From Otis tarda (taxonomy: Eukaryota > Chordata > Aves > Otidiformes > Otididae), in NCBI GenBank assembly GCA_026413225.1, contig CM048552.1, forward strand, positions 214,482,553-214,546,552: 64,000 nt of DNA, read 5' to 3'. A program made the translations under genes and the position numbers. Of the stretch, positions 1-13,629 are shown one piece after another. Position 1 is the first letter of the stretch; every line of letters starts with the position of its first letter. The notes below the pieces were generated by a model, which saw only the letters and a list, made by a program, of their open reading frames with translations, did no database searches and was not told the origin of the DNA.

Positions 1-2895
1 CAAAATTAGCAGAACCCATACCAGAGCTGCGGTCCCCTTGGCTAGGTGCTCAGCGCCAACACGCAGGCACAGGAGGTCCCACACATGCTCCCGACCTTCT
101 TGGAGAAGCAGCCAGCTCTGCTGAAGGACCGTTTTTACCCTTTCTGACCTCTTTGCACCACTTGATCCCAATTCCCATCAACTCCTGAGTCCTGCCCGGA
201 TCAAGGCGCTCAAATATATTTATTTGTAGCGGTGATTTTTAACCCCAGGGTTGCAAAGGGCAGCGGAACAGAGCGATCTAGTGTGAACGTACACGATTTT
301 GGACCCTGTCCCAGCAGGGCAGGATGCGTCCGTGCCCTCAAGGCTGGCAGCTCCTATCTCTGGCGCGGCCCAGGGTCGCTTGGCCCTGGATGCGGCTCCT
401 CGGAGCTGAAATATTTCTGTGCTTTGCAGCCCGGCGGGGCTTTGCCCATGGTTGTTCTTCTGCACGTTATCTCAGCCCAGCTCCCTGCGGCTGGAGCGGC
501 CCTTATCTCCCCACAAACACTCTCCCTGTGCTCATAAACCGGGAGCGCTTTTAAACTGGGAGCACTTTTAAACTGGGAGCACATCCCTTCCCTGCCAGTC
601 GTTTTCGCAGGCTGGGTGAGCGTGGTGGCACGAAGAGGAGATTTGGGACAGTAAATGCATGGTTGCATCCATTTTTCCTCTATTTTTTTTTGCCTTTTCT
701 CTTACTGGGAGGCAATTTTTCTCAGCCTGGACGCACTGGGAGGGATGGGAGAGGCGAGTCAGGAGGTATTTCTGGAGGAGAGGGACCTCCAGCCCCCATG
801 TGCGTGGAGTGATGAAGGGCTCGGTGGCTCTCTCCCCTTATCCGTCGTGGGTGAAGGGTGCGAGATGACCCCAAAGGCGCTGAGCCAAGCAGCCCTGGAG
901 GGCAGGCGCAGGCTGGAGCCAGCGGCCGCTGGGAACGGGACTGTTTGGGCTAAGGGAGAGGCTGATTAGAGTCGCTCAAGGCACGCAGAAAGCTGACCTG
1001 GCTGCAACAGCGAGGGTGAGGAGCTGGAGCAGAGGGTCTGGCTTGGATATCCCACCACATGAGACTCACTCTGCCCCCGATTGCTGAGGCCAAGCAGCTC
1101 AGCATCTGTTTTTTTTTGCTGTGATTGCTGGAGACTTAGTGATTTTAAGGCATTTATGGTTTCCTGAGGCCCCATCCAAGCCTTGGTCAGCAATGCTTTC
1201 TGGGAACCAGGTGACTGGTGGGCCTCTGCATCCCCCAAAACTGCCTGGGACCACCCAAAACATGACTACCCAAGCACTGGTGGCACTTTGTGCCTGAAGC
1301 CACATGGCTGACAGCCATCATCTCCTCTGAACATCTCCCAGGAAAGCAACGAGCTTCAGCCCTTTGACTCTCCCACCCGGAGCATCCTTCCCTGCCCCAC
1401 TGCCTTCTTCACCCCACGTCCGTGGTGTCGGTAACGTGTGAGGTGCCCTTGTGGGACAGAAAGTACAAGTGGAAAAGAAAGTAGGTGCCCCTTCATGCCA
1501 CAAATCCTTCTCCAACCTTCACTTAACTGAGTAGTTTCTCCCCAGCCCACTATTTCACTTACTTTTTCCCCAAACCAGGTGCGACCTTGGGTCTTTGTGC
1601 TCAGCCTTTGACTTAAGCCACCGGTCTCCAAAATTGAGGATTACCTTGGTCCAACCGAGGAGGATAATTGCCATCCATGGCAGCAGCCACAGAGGTGCCA
1701 TAGCCTGGGGAGGAAGTATTTAAAGCGAGGTGGGCGTGAGAGGCATTTCTGTGCTGTGTACAGATCCGCATACCACACCCATCCTTCCAGCTGAAACTCC
1801 ATCCTCATCCTCATCCTCCCCTTCTGTGAGGGGAAGATGTTCTGAGCAAACATCCTCCAGAACCGCGGTTGTGAGAACTGGGACTTAATTCTCTCAAAAT
1901 TTTCAAGGTTGATGTTTTCCAGAGCCTGGAGAACATCTTTAAGGTGATTGGGATGGTGAACCTGGGTAAGTACGGATCCCTGTCTGGGGTGAGGAGGCAT
2001 CAGCAGGTTTCAGCTGATGGCCTAGCTGGCCTGGTTTCAGCAGGTAAATATCAACCATGAGAGTGTGAAAGGAGTCTCTAGCATCAGAGAGAGGATACTT
2101 CCAAAAGACAGCTGATGCCCTCTCCAGCGATGCAAGGTAAATTGTCCTCTGGAGGTAGTTGGTTCTCCCCATGAACCTTTTAAAACACATCTGGACCCAT
2201 CAAACCGAAATTAGGCATCTAGGATGGATGGTCACCTGGCAGACTCTCCATCACTAGGGATGTAGGTTCTTCCCAGTCTTGGGCTCTACAAACTGTGCCT
2301 GTGCTGGTTCTCCAAACCTGTTGGAAACTGGCCTATCTCCAAGCGGAGCAGATTGAGCAGCCACCATGCCCAGATGTTTCTGCCCCTCCCTGACCTCGCA
2401 AGAGCACTGACGTCTCTGCCAGCTCTGCTAACATCTGGACTTTGCTTTCCTGCAGAAGCACCCGCTTCGGAGGACAGAAGTTCATCCGCCTTGGCCAGAG
2501 CTTTTATCTCTGATCTAATGACAAACACATGGCGCTCATCCTCCACAGCGTGTCTGGAGATTGTCTGGGATTTACTGGGGAGGGAGGAGGAAGGTGACAA
2601 GCTCGTGGTGACCTCATAGGGCCACCGTGCAGAGCGAAGCAGCCCTGCCTGCAGCCCCGATGTGCGCTGCGGTGGGTGAGAGAAAGCCTTGTATAAGTGC
2701 TTGGAAAGAGCTGACATTAGAAGCCCCTCCACCTTGCAAAGGAGTAGACAGAGCCCAGGACAAGCGCATCCTCATTGCACCAAACTGTGGCCTCAAGGAC
2801 TTTCCTGGTCACCTCCCAGGCACAGGAGAGACTCCCACCTTCTCACATGAGTGGCCAGGTTTTATTTCCTAAGGGTGTCCTCTCCTCCCTTCCCT
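1..2895. other. Gene-free flank
   Basis: No convincing coding exon is visible. Open frames are short, overlap on both strands and resemble no family I recognise. The only local structure is a short direct repeat at about 537-582, where an 18-base unit ending in AAACTGGGAGCAC recurs two to three times. Confidence 0.5.
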
Positions 2896-3590
2896 TCCAC
2901 AGAATGGCTGAGGCTAGCAGGGACCTCTGGAGACCAGCTAGTCCAACCACGTGATCAAGCACGGTGACCAGGAGCAGGATTTTGAGCATCTACAAGGATG
3001 GAGACACCACAACCTCAACAGGCAGCCTGTGCCAGTGTTTGACCACCCTCACAGTAGCAAAATATTTTTGTTATGTTTAAACAACATTTCTTGTATTTCA
3101 GTTGGTGCCCATTGCCTCCTGTCCTGCCACTGACCACCAACCAGAAGAGCCTGGCTCCATTTTATTTATTCCCACCCTATCAGGTATTTACATGCATGAT
3201 AAGATCCCCCCCTGAGCCTTCTCATCTCCAGGCTGAGCAGTCCCAGCCCTCTCAGCCTGTCCTCGTACAAAAGATGCTCCAGTCCCTCCATCATCCTCAT
3301 GGCCCTTCACTGGCCTCACCCCAGTATGTTCACGTCCTTCTCCTGATGGGGGGCCCCAGAAGCCCACCAGGGCACCCAAGCTCTGCAGAACATTTTTTCC
3401 AGCCATTCAGCACCCAGTCTGTGTTGGTGCCTGGACTTAGTCCTCCCAGGGTCAGGACTTTCCATTTCCATTTATTGAACCGCATGAGGTTCCTCACTGC
3501 CCCTTTCTCCATCTTGGCCAGGTTGCTCTGGATGGGAGCGTGTCCCTCGGGTGTATCAGCCACTCCTCCCAGTTTCCTATCACTTTTCCT
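2896..3590 (-). mobile_element. CR1 LINE fragment, older divergent copy
   Basis: The + strand reads as the reverse complement of a CR1 3' region. It has an anchor resembling GGGACCTCTGGAGACC, then CTAGTCCAACC, then diverged text matching the CR1 ORF2 tail (CTCCAGGCTGAGCAGTCCCAG, CTCAGCCTGTCCTCGTA). The element is therefore on the minus strand with its 3' end at the left, and it is 5'-truncated as most CR1 copies are. Boundaries are approximate. Translated frames across it are LINE remnants, not host genes. Confidence 0.85.
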
Positions 3591-6500
3591 TTTGTCAGGG
3601 CTTCCTAAAGGACAGGAAACCACAAGGTACACATGGACTGGCAGGGCAGGGGACTTTCCAGTCAGGACCCATCCCACCGTCCCCACGAGAGGTGCTTAGG
3701 GCAGACCTGGGGAGGGCACAGTCAGGGGAAGCTCCCAGCAAGTTCATGGTGATGAGGCAGATCTGAGGACAAGCCGGAGCATCCATCCATCCATGGGAGT
3801 CCATGGCCTGAGCTGGGCCGTGGTGGGGCTGGAGATGCCTATGGTGTCATTGGGACAGGGACTGATGGTCCTGGTCTGAGCTGAAAAGGGGATCCTGGGC
3901 CCATGGGCAGGACAGGGAGAGGCCTCAGGGGAAGCTGGGCAGAAAAATTAAAGTGAATTTAGTGTCTGCAGCACTCATTTCTTCTCTGTCACATGGGAGG
4001 ACTCATCACGAGGAGAAGTGAGCAGAGAGGATGGATGGTGCAGGATGGACACGGACGTGGTGTGGGTCTCTTGAATACCTGGCTAATGAGCGTTGGTCAT
4101 GTGATCATAACAGCTGAGAGGTTGGGGGGTCAAGAAGAGATTTGCCCTCCTGGTTTGGGCCACATAAAGTTTCACAGAGGCTTTTCTCCACTCCTGGAGC
4201 ACCAGGTCCAGCTGAGGTGAGAGTGGCTCCATGCAAAAGACCCCATGGCCCAAGGTGATGGAGGTCTTGTTTCTCTTAGGAATTTTCCATTTTCTTTAGA
4301 CCTTTGTCTTGCAAACACTTCCCCTCCTTAGCAGGTGGTCGGCACCATCAGAGAGAAGGATTCATCTCAGCCAGGACCTTGGGGTGGTCTCACCCTGTCT
4401 GTTCTCCAGCCGCGACACCCGGGAGAGCTCTGGGCAGGCTACGAGGGATGAAAGCGGTTTGGTTCCCCGTTGCCCTTGTATGGGAATTTGGATGGAAACA
4501 AATGTGTGAGAAGCTCGCCAAAAGGAAATACTCCGCGGGAGATGTCAAAGCAGATTTTAATAACTGTATACAAACCGCCCAGCAGCCGAGAGCGGGAATA
4601 AAGAGGGAAATAACTATAGAAAAGGGCAGTTTTACTATTTAAAACTTTCTGAATCATTCCCACCAAAAAGAACAATCAACCCTTACTCATTCTACTCAAA
4701 AATAGAGACCTTTGGGAGTCTGCAGGACAGGGCTGCATCATCCCGCGCCGGAGCAGGTGGGACATGTGGAGTGTGTAAGAGGGACCTTCCCAAATCCAGG
4801 ATGGAGTCTGTGTCCTTGTGGTACCCACATGCTTCTCAGGGACAAGGTTTTTCTTCTCGGTGTCATCCCTCCACAGCAGGGATGTCCTGCTGACTCCTCT
4901 CGGCTTGAAGAGCAGAGGTCCTGGGCACGAGGGCTGGGGAGGGCTGCTCCAGCTGAATTTAGAGAGGAGACCTGTCTAGTGTCTTCTCCAGGACCACGCA
5001 GATTTTAACACCCAAAGCTTGGCTGAGGCCTCTGGTTTTCTTGCTTGCCTTGGCATAGGGCCATCGAGTGAGTCATGAACCTCTTGCTGTTTGTTTAATG
5101 TACCAATTCTGGCCCTATTGAATCTCTAGGAGGAAAGTTAATTCGTAGGCCCAATCAATGTTAACTGCCTGAGGAGGAGGAGGAAGAGAAGGTGAAACCA
5201 GCCAGTTCGATGTTACCACCACACCATTGAGCCGCTTCATGTTGCCTGCTGGTGTGAACACGTCTTCCTCGCTCAACAGTCCTAGGACCTACGTTACAGT
5301 CCTAGGACCTACGTGGACATTATTGTCCTCTCCAGGCTCTGCATGATGCCTACAGAGACTTTCTGGGGGCACAAGGGAGGAACACAACCCTCTGGAGACA
5401 TCTGCTTGGAAGATGTCCAAAGAGATCAGCCTGTTTGTACACAGGTCCCAACAGGGACGTCCCTGAAGAGCAAGTTGGTGACGCCTCTGCTACCTGAGAG
5501 ATCTCCTGTGTTAACGCCTGGCAAGCGATGGGCATGCAGAGGAGGGAGGAGCGGGACCTGTCTGCTGAAATGCAGAGCACAGAAGAGGGAGAAGAGCCAA
5601 CGGAGGAACACGTCCAGAGCCGGCAGGGTGGGAGCCAAGCCCTTGAGCTGTCCTGGTTGTTTGCAGACATAAAAACCTTGTGCACACGTGCCCACTACAG
5701 AGGTAAGTGCTATCTCTGGAGGTTGTGAACTACCCACCTAGGAATGGCCAAAATGGATCGTTGCTGTGTCAACCCATGGGCCGCATGGTACCTCTTAAAA
5801 TACCAGAGATGGGGGTGTTTGAACACCCACCCAGGAGGACATCAGTGGGATGCAGGTCAGCCCTTACACAGGGACTGAGCAGAGAGGCGCGTTCAGGCCT
5901 GCCGAGGTGAGATAAGGCTGCGAGGTGTGTCATGCCCAAAGGTCTTGGTTAGCCAAGAGTTGTTTGCACCTGCTCTTATCCCAGTGGGGAAAACCGGCAT
6001 TTCCTCTTCTGTCTGTGTTAAAAAACAGATGTCGAGTTGCCCCGGAAAAAGAGATTTAATGATGTGCTTAATTGGAGCTGCCTGGTCGCTGCCTGTCCCC
6101 TTGGCCTCTGGAAGACGAGGTCCTGTCGACCGCTAATACTTTGCGCTCAGAGCCACGCGTCTCAGGAACGGAGTCCACCTCAAAATGTTTTAGAGAAGAT
6201 CCCACGGCTCTTTCCCCAACCACTCTGCTGAGATAAGCTGATTTGGACCAAATGGGTCCAAGCCCACCAGCTACTCCAGTTGCAGTTGGTTTTGAAGGCC
6301 ACGTAGGGCCTTCATCTCCTCCTCCAACAGAGATTCGACACAGAGCCCAGTCACATCCCTGTGCGGGAGATTCTCCTCGAACATTCCTGGAAACCCCACC
6401 AGCTTCTCATCCTTCGTTCCTGTTATTTTTCTTGTTGTATTTTAATCCCATGTTTGTTATTGTTCAGTTTTCCTTTGAATACTTTTTTTTTCTGAGGATC

Positions 6501-6825
6501 CAAAAATAGACAATAATGCCAGATAATAAGAGGAAGGAAATGAGAATGCTTAGGATTACTGGATATATTAAATTAAACCTATTCCACACATTTTTTTTTC
6601 TGTTTCTGCTGAAGACTCATCTGGGTCTTTATCCCTCAAGTTTATGTCAGAGCGGCTGCCACCCCGCTGGGATCAGGGATCTTGGTTTGACGTGCATGGA
6701 CAGAGAGGAACCCAGCCACCGACGGCTCCCAGCCTGAATAAAAGGCTTTAAAATGTTCTATATCTGCCTTTCCCTGAGCATGGTGCTGGGTCTAAGCTGT
6801 CTGGCAGTGCCCAGAGGGAAAAAAA
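3591..6825. other. Gene-free flank with minor repeats
   Basis: No gene is supported. A perfect 20-bp tandem duplication lies at 5276-5315 (unit contains CCTAGGACCTACG). Two strict WGATAAR motifs lie at 5910-5916 and 6231-6237, with a weaker one at 5975-5980. An AT-rich patch sits at about 4540-4640 and another at 6420-6600. None has further support for function. Confidence 0.4.
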
Positions 6826-7097
6826 AGGAAGAGAAGAGAAGAGAAGAGAAGAGAAGAGAAGAGAAGAGAAGAGAAGAGAAGAGAAGAGAAGAGAAGAGAA
6901 GAGAAGAGAAGAGAAGAGAAGAGAAGAGAAGAGAAGAGAAGAGAAGAGAAGAGAAGAGAAGAGAAGAGAAGAGAAGAGAAGAGAAGAAGAAGAGAAGAGA
7001 AGAGAAGAGAAGAGAAGAGAAGAGAAGAGAAGAGAAGAGAAGAGAAGAGAAGAGAAGAGAAGAGAAGAGAAGAGAGTAAAATAAAATAAAATAAAAT
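6826..7097. repeat. (AAGAG)n microsatellite with (TAAAA)n tail
   Basis: About 250 bases of nearly perfect AAGAG pentamer, with one phase slip near 6986, run directly into about four copies of TAAAA at 7077-7097. The repeat is open in all frames, which explains the long Arg/Glu/Lys frame and its Ser/Leu/Phe counterpart on the other strand. Neither frame is a gene. Confidence 0.97.
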
Positions 7098-9276
7098 CTT
7101 ACTTGCGGGAAGAACGATGAAAAAATATACACATTAGAGAGGCTGACACCTTGCAAAAAGGTAACACACAGCACACCGGAGCGGTGTTGCGAGTTAAGTC
7201 ACCCGCCGCTGCCGGCACTGCCTGCCGGCACACGCAAGCGTGCGCGGGGAACAAGCTGATCTTGTTTGCCGTCCAACTCCCCTCCTCCCTCCCCGACGAT
7301 GAGCAGAACTTCACTGTCACCTTGGTTTTGCAACATATCCCCAACGGGACAGACCTGCTTGAATATTTTTGGGTTGGGCAGGTCTCGGGTGATGCGGGTA
7401 GCGCAGGACGGGGAGGTTGAGGGCAGGAGGACCCTGCCTGCTGATCCAGGAGGCTTCACCCACAGCAGACATGGGGTACAACACTCCATTTGAGGGTCCT
7501 GGAGAGTTTTCTAGGTTAGTTAGATGGAAACTGAGCATTCAGTCCTTTGTGCAACTGGGGAAACTGAGGCACGGATTGGGAGTCATCACAGCATCACCCC
7601 GGGAGCTCCTTGGTCCAACCTCCCACTCCCAGCAGCGATGGGTGCACACCTCCTTGCTCAGAACGGTCTTAAACCCCCTCCAAGGATGGATGTGACCTCC
7701 ACATCAGCATCTCCTGAGCACCCACGAGCATCTCCCGGCCACGCTCCTCTGCCAGATGGGCACCCAAATACCACGCTTCCTCCCTGCAGCACCCAAAACC
7801 CCGAATACAATGCTCAAAGCCCACCATGTTGAAAAACAAGGTGCAGCAACCGTGCCCAGGTTTGCCCAAACCCAGACAGTTGATGACCGGGACCCCCCGG
7901 GATTGTATTTTCCTTGTTATGGTTTCACCTCGGTGTTTGTACAAAAAGTCTGGGCACTGGCTCTGCTGCGAGGTTTGTTTAGAAGATGCTGCCAAGGGTA
8001 ATGCTGCTCCCAGCTCCACTGCATGAGGACCGTGCCTCTGCAAAAATTAAGTCCTTCCTGGGAAGTTATTCCTGTCCCATTCCTTATCCTGGGGCACCAA
8101 ACTGGTCTTAGTTCCCTAATTTTTGCTGCTATAGGGGTCGTAACCCAAAGCAAACCCTGTAGCGAGCCCTGAGGGGGTTTGCTGGAGCTTTGAGCCCTTC
8201 TCTTCTTGCAGAAAAGAGGGTGTGAGGAGTTTTCTGATGGATTAGGTGGGGGGAAAAGGATGGGAATCATCCTCATTTGAGGATGGAGGGCGTGAAATGG
8301 TCACTCCACAGGGATACTCCCAGCAGAGCCGTTAGTGAGTTGTGGCAAGCAGCGCAGAATAACGTGTTATCCATAAATCAAGGAGTATGAATATCAGGAA
8401 TATCTCCAAAATCTTCATATCAAATGTTATCAGCACGTTTGGTTTAGCTGAGTAGAAACCTCTAGCGCTGGTGGGGTTTTTTGCCCACCTGTAAGTGATG
8501 GAAGAGAAAACTTGTCTCTGAATTTCATCTTGTTTCTGTAATTCTGCTCTTTCACAGGAAAAAAAAAAAATACTTCTTTACAAGAAAGAGATAAATTATT
8601 GGAATAAAAAAAAACCCCACATGGGATGCAACTTCCGCTTTCGCCCTCTTCGACAACATGGCATGGTCTTCTGAGAAGCAGAACCGAAAGGGAGAAGCGA
8701 GGACATGTGAGTTGCTCCACAGAGAAAACTTCGTCAATGATGCTGAACATGAAACAGATTTATTTTTTTTTCCTACAATAAATGTCCGGTTTGGTCGCCT
8801 TTGCAGTGGAGGGGACAGAGCACTGTGACTTAAATATTTGCTTGAGCATGATGGACCTACCTGTAGGCGAAGGAGAACCAGCCCAAGAGTTGAGTGCGTC
8901 CTTGAGCGCTCCCAGCAAGCGAATGGTCCATGCTCTGAGTTTTAATTCCTGGGAGATGTTGGTCCCTATGGGAGGTGCCTTTTTCCTGGATGTTATTTTG
9001 GCTGCTCAAGAGTCCCCACGGCATCTTCACAACCCTTGGCAAGGAGATGGACATCTTGAGTCAACAACATTGCATTTAATGGTGTTAACGAGAGAAAAGA
9101 GCAAGGACAGATGTAAAAATTCTCATTACAGAAAGGCACAGACTAATTGCACGGATTGAAAATTGCACGTCCATCCAGCTGGGAGATTTGAGCCGTGGCT
9201 TGGAAGTCCCAAGTGAACTCACTGCACACAAAATCCCTTATCCTTTGTTGTAGGAGCAAGCATGGTGTTCCTGGGG
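7098..9276. other. Gene-free flank
   Basis: No supported gene. The region holds a purine run at 8559-8570, an A-rich run at 8607-8615 and an AT-rich patch near 8350-8430 containing GTTATC and CATAAATCA elements. I see nothing that identifies an exon. Confidence 0.4.
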
Positions 9277-9412
9277 AATCATAGAATCATAGAAGGGTTT
9301 GGGTTGGAAGGGACTTTTAAAGGCCATCCAGTCCAATCCCCTGCAAGGAGCAGGGACATCTCCAACCACATCAGGTTGCTCAGAGCCCCGGCCAACCTGG
9401 CCTTGAAGCAAC
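9277..9412 (-). mobile_element. CR1 LINE 3' fragment
   Basis: Begins with the inverted CR1 3'-terminal octamer-type repeat (AATCATAGAATCATAGAA). This is followed by GGGTTTGGGTTGGAAGGG and the standard GGTTGCTCAGAGCCCCGGCC block. It is a short 5'-truncated copy on the minus strand. Confidence 0.95.
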
Positions 9413-12400
9413 AAGAAGTTGCACCAAGAAGGAGTTTTTAATGCAAAGCATTGAATTTGAGGTGCACAAAAGAGCTGGGTTCCTGGTGACTTACACCCAG
9501 TCCGGTGAGAAGTTTGCCTGTCTCCCCCTCGTGCTGCCCCAACCCATCTATAAGACCCAAGTGGCCACCAGGCAGGTGACAATCTGTGCTCCTGCAGGAG
9601 CACGTGGTGGCAAGTTGGGACACTTGTGTTTGACCCTGGTTGCGATTGACCATGATCATGAAGCCCCTCAGGTTGACCCACACCCAAGATGCTGGTTTTC
9701 AACCTTAAAATAGCTATTTTCACCCTACGAATGTGCCTGGGTGCATGGTCCTGCTGGGATGACAGTATCCCAGAAGCAAGCATCTCCATCAACATTTCCA
9801 CCCTTCAACCCTGGTTGTAGCTGGGGGGCAATCGTTTCCCAGAGGAAACTCCGGCTGGAGAGCTGCCTCTGGTCCAAAAGCCAAAGCAAACAAGCTGTCG
9901 AGGAAACAGCAACGAGTTGAGGAAAGTTATTTTGAATCTTTCCCCGATGGGAAATACCAAAACGTATCTGCAGGTCTCGTGTACTTTGACGTCCTTATTC
10001 CTCCCTGTGTATGCAGCCCGGAAAGTGGAGGAGTCTGGTGGTGGTGAGCCAAAGGGACACTGTGTGCTCCTCCATTGCCCCCTGGGCAGCTGGCAGTGTG
10101 TCCAGATCCTGCAGGTCTCCATGGGGATCTGAGCCTGCTTTTGGACACCCTTTTATTACCACCTGACATCTGGGGCTAAGGGCAGACCCCAGCTCTCCCA
10201 GCACGAGGATGGTGGATTTCCATGCTGGTTTGCACCTCTGTTTCATATCATGGTATCCCATCATGGGGGATGGGGACGATGGGTGTTTATGAAGGGCTGT
10301 GTTGGTGAGAAGACCAAGATGGTCATCGCTGTGCTGATCCTCAGCAGCTTGGGGCTCTACCAGGATAGGAAGAGCCACAGAGGGGTAAAAACCCAAAAGG
10401 ACTACAGGATCTGCTGGCATGCGATGGAGGAGAAGGAGCTGGAGGAGGAGCTCTGGCCAACCTGGAGGTGTTTGACTTCCTCTCAACCATGCAAAGTTCA
10501 GAGATGTCTCCATCCCAGACCCCAGCTCTGTCCTCAACGGGAGAAGGTGCAATTATTTGTGAGGATAAGGCAGTGAGAGCAAATGACCTCCCTCTTTGCA
10601 GAGCCTCCTAGCACGGGGTGGTGGAGAAGATCTCTCAAAGGTGGCTACAAAGTGTGAAGGCCCACCTTGGAACCCTCCATCACAAGACCTCCTCACGCCC
10701 TAAGCCCTGGGATTTCCTCTCTGCAAAGACCCACAGATGTAGGTCCCAAAATCTCTCTTCCCAACCTGCTTCACCAGCTGACGGATGAGGTCTCCTGCAC
10801 CCTGACCACCTCCCAAACACCCCCCACTTTCCTTCTGCTGAAGTTGGGGATGAAACTGGAGCCTAAGACACCAGCCATGCCAGGATCCCCGCACTCCGCA
10901 CAGCTCCTCGAGGATTCCCGAGCAGAGAAAAGCAATGAGCGGAAACGACGCTGAGTCCTCAAGGCGTGTCGGAGTGTGCCAGCAGCAAGAGGAGAGGAAG
11001 CCTGCGAAGATGATATACGTGCTGGGGGGGGAGGAGAAGCTCAGCAACCCTTTCCTCCCCTGCTGATGCCTGCAGGGCTCTAGGAAAACAGCCTGGAGAG
11101 GAAAATGACGTGAAGCACGCTTCTTCAGAAATGCTGAGCCGTGGGAATGGCAGGTCAGCTCCCACTTGGAGCAAAGCCAAGGCTTTTTTTTTTCCGGAAT
11201 TCCCATCAAAGCCAAGGTTTCCCGACACTCTTGTGGAGCCCCATCAGAAAGGCTGCTTTGGACTCGTAGGCTGTTGCTGGGACCTCATCACTTCCAGAAG
11301 GAAATTTGGAGCTGGATGTCCAGAAACATGGGCCTGGGACCCATCGTGGCCATGGGGGTTAGACCAGTTTCTCCAACGCAGAGGTCCAGCAGCAAGACTT
11401 GTCTTCTTCTCTTGGGGTTTTTACCCCAGGTAGCTGCACCCATTCAACTGCGATGAACGTGGATTGTACCAAGAGGATGGATGGTTGCACCAAGAGGGCG
11501 GAGGGGACCATCAGAGTGGACCTCAAGAGACAAGACCTTTTCCACCAAACACCTTCTTTGCCAAAAATGTGGGAACTCAAAGGCAGGTGCTGGGACAGCA
11601 GATGTCTGCGGGTGAGCCTGGGGTGGCCATCTTCTCTGACCTGGTTAAAAAAGAGAAAATTGCCATCAAATGTCACCTCCTGATGAGCAAGCTCTACCAG
11701 GTCCACCGCCCTGTCAGGAGGACATGAGAAATTAACTTCATTTCCTTTAGAAGTAATGAAATTTTTTCATGCAAGACATCTGTCTGGTCAGCCACGGCAG
11801 AGCCCGAGGCAGAAGGGACCCAACCAACGTCCCCAGTACGTCTGGGTTGGAGGAGAACCTGAAAGCCCTGTAGGACCCTCCCCATGGGGACGTCCAGCGT
11901 CTGGTGATGGGGACATCCCTGCCCTGAGGCTTTCGCAAAGCATCAGCATTTGAAAAATGCTGCTTTTCACCTCCTACAAGAGTTTTGCCTCCATTTGAGG
12001 AGCACTGTCCCAGTTGCTTCCCCGGCCTCGACCGTTTTGCCAGGGATTAATTCAATCGGTGAGACTCCAAGAGGAACCCAGGCTGTTCCCTTTCCCTGAT
12101 TATTTTTCCCAATGGCCTTCGTCTGCCTTCAGCGTGGATAAAAAGGGGCATTAAAAAGACGCCTTGCTTGAAATCTCTTTTTTTATCCTCGCTGCTGCCT
12201 CCGAATTTCCCTCTCAGCTCCCAAAATGTTGAGTTTTGGGGGGTTCCCATTTGTTCCAGGTGCTGAAGGGCTGGGCTCAAGGCTACAGGTTTGGCTGCTG
12301 GGCTCAGCGGAGGCGGCTGGGACTGGCAGGCAGCCAGGAGCCACGATTTTCTTTTCTTTTTTTTTTTTTGTTTTTAACACTCCCTCCACTATTTACAGTG

Positions 12401-12549
12401 TCCCCACAATGGGACAGCTGGCTACGAGGCGTTCACCTTGGGGACCTGCAAGGACATCCGTCGTGCCAAGAGGGAGGAGGACACCAGCTTCCTTTCGCCA
12501 GCTCGGAGCTTGACCTGAAGACAGAGGGAGAACTGGAGGCGGGCTAAGC
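9413..12549. other. Gene-free flank
   Basis: No coding exon, RNA gene or repeat array is recognised. Sequence is mixed composition with short overlapping open frames only. Confidence 0.4.
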
Positions 12550-13629
12550 GCTCTTGTTCGTGGCTCATCGGAGAAATGAGTTGTGTCCGTTCTCAGCTGC
12601 GTTCCCCAGATGCTCGCGGAAAGCCCTGGGCTCCCCGTTGCAGGCTGCTGGGCTTGTTTGCACAAGATGTGTTTTCGGCTCTGCTCTGGGGAAAACTCCT
12701 TTTTCCCCCTGTTTCCCTCTCCCCGTGGCGGCTGATGGAGCAGGAAATTTCACAAGGGCACCGAGCCATCGCCAACCCAGCCCCGCAAGCCCGGGCAGCC
12801 CCAGGATGAGGGTAACGGCTCCAGCCTGGCTGTGGTTGCAAATAATCCTGGCTGCTCCTGCCAGAGCCCATCTCCCCCGTGGCCTCGCTGCCCGGCTTGG
12901 CCGCGGGCTCGCGCCAGAATCAATGAAAAGCCGACGTCGTCCGACGTAACATAGGCGCCGGCGGGATCCAGATGGGTTGCGGCATCTCGTTCCACCTCCC
13001 CATCCCGCACCGTGCAGCCGAACCCTTGCCCAAAATTCCTCGCCAGCCCCAGGGGTGCATCGCTCAACGCAGCGAGGCCAGGGAACGCCCCACATGGCCG
13101 CCTGTCATCCGGGCGATGCCGATCGGCACCTTCCGTCCCCTCCACCTCTAACAAGACCCATCACAAACCCATAAAAAAGGAAAGAGGGGAATAATTTGGG
13201 AGGGCAAACTGGGTTACCAGGGAGAGGCAGGATCGAGCCGGCCGTCCCGCATAATCCCGGCATCCCCGAGCTGTTTATGCAGCGGCATTTTTGTACTCGA
13301 CGCGTTCCCCCAGGGTTTTTTTTCTCTTTTTCTTTATTGCTCTTTAATAGCCCTGCTCAGGAAGCGGCGCGGTTTGACCCCCTGGTTAATGAGTACCAAA
13401 GCCACCCCACCCCTTCGAGACCCCGACACCCAGTAGCTCCCAGTCTCTGGGACAACCCAGCTATCAACCCGTATGAGCATCCCACCCTGGAAACCCCACT
13501 TTTGAGGATGTTTGAAGCCCCCCCCCGCCCTTAATCCAGATGTTTGCCCATGACCATGAGGTCTGTTCCAGATGTTTTCGTCGCAGCCCCTTCCAGTCCA
13601 GCTGTTGTCACTCCCCAGTCCAGCTGTTT
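12550..13629. other. CpG-enriched stretch upstream of the receptor promoter
   Basis: CpG density rises here, for example GCCGACGTCGTCCGACG at about 12930 and CCGGCATCCCCGAGC near 13257. It leads into the stronger CpG block at 13630. No coding exon is supported. This may be part of the same promoter region or a separate CpG element. Confidence 0.4.

Noticed and set aside
2353-2619. 88-codon frame on the + strand with mixed composition
   Set aside because: No recognisable domain, no splice context and overlapping frames of equal length on the other strand.
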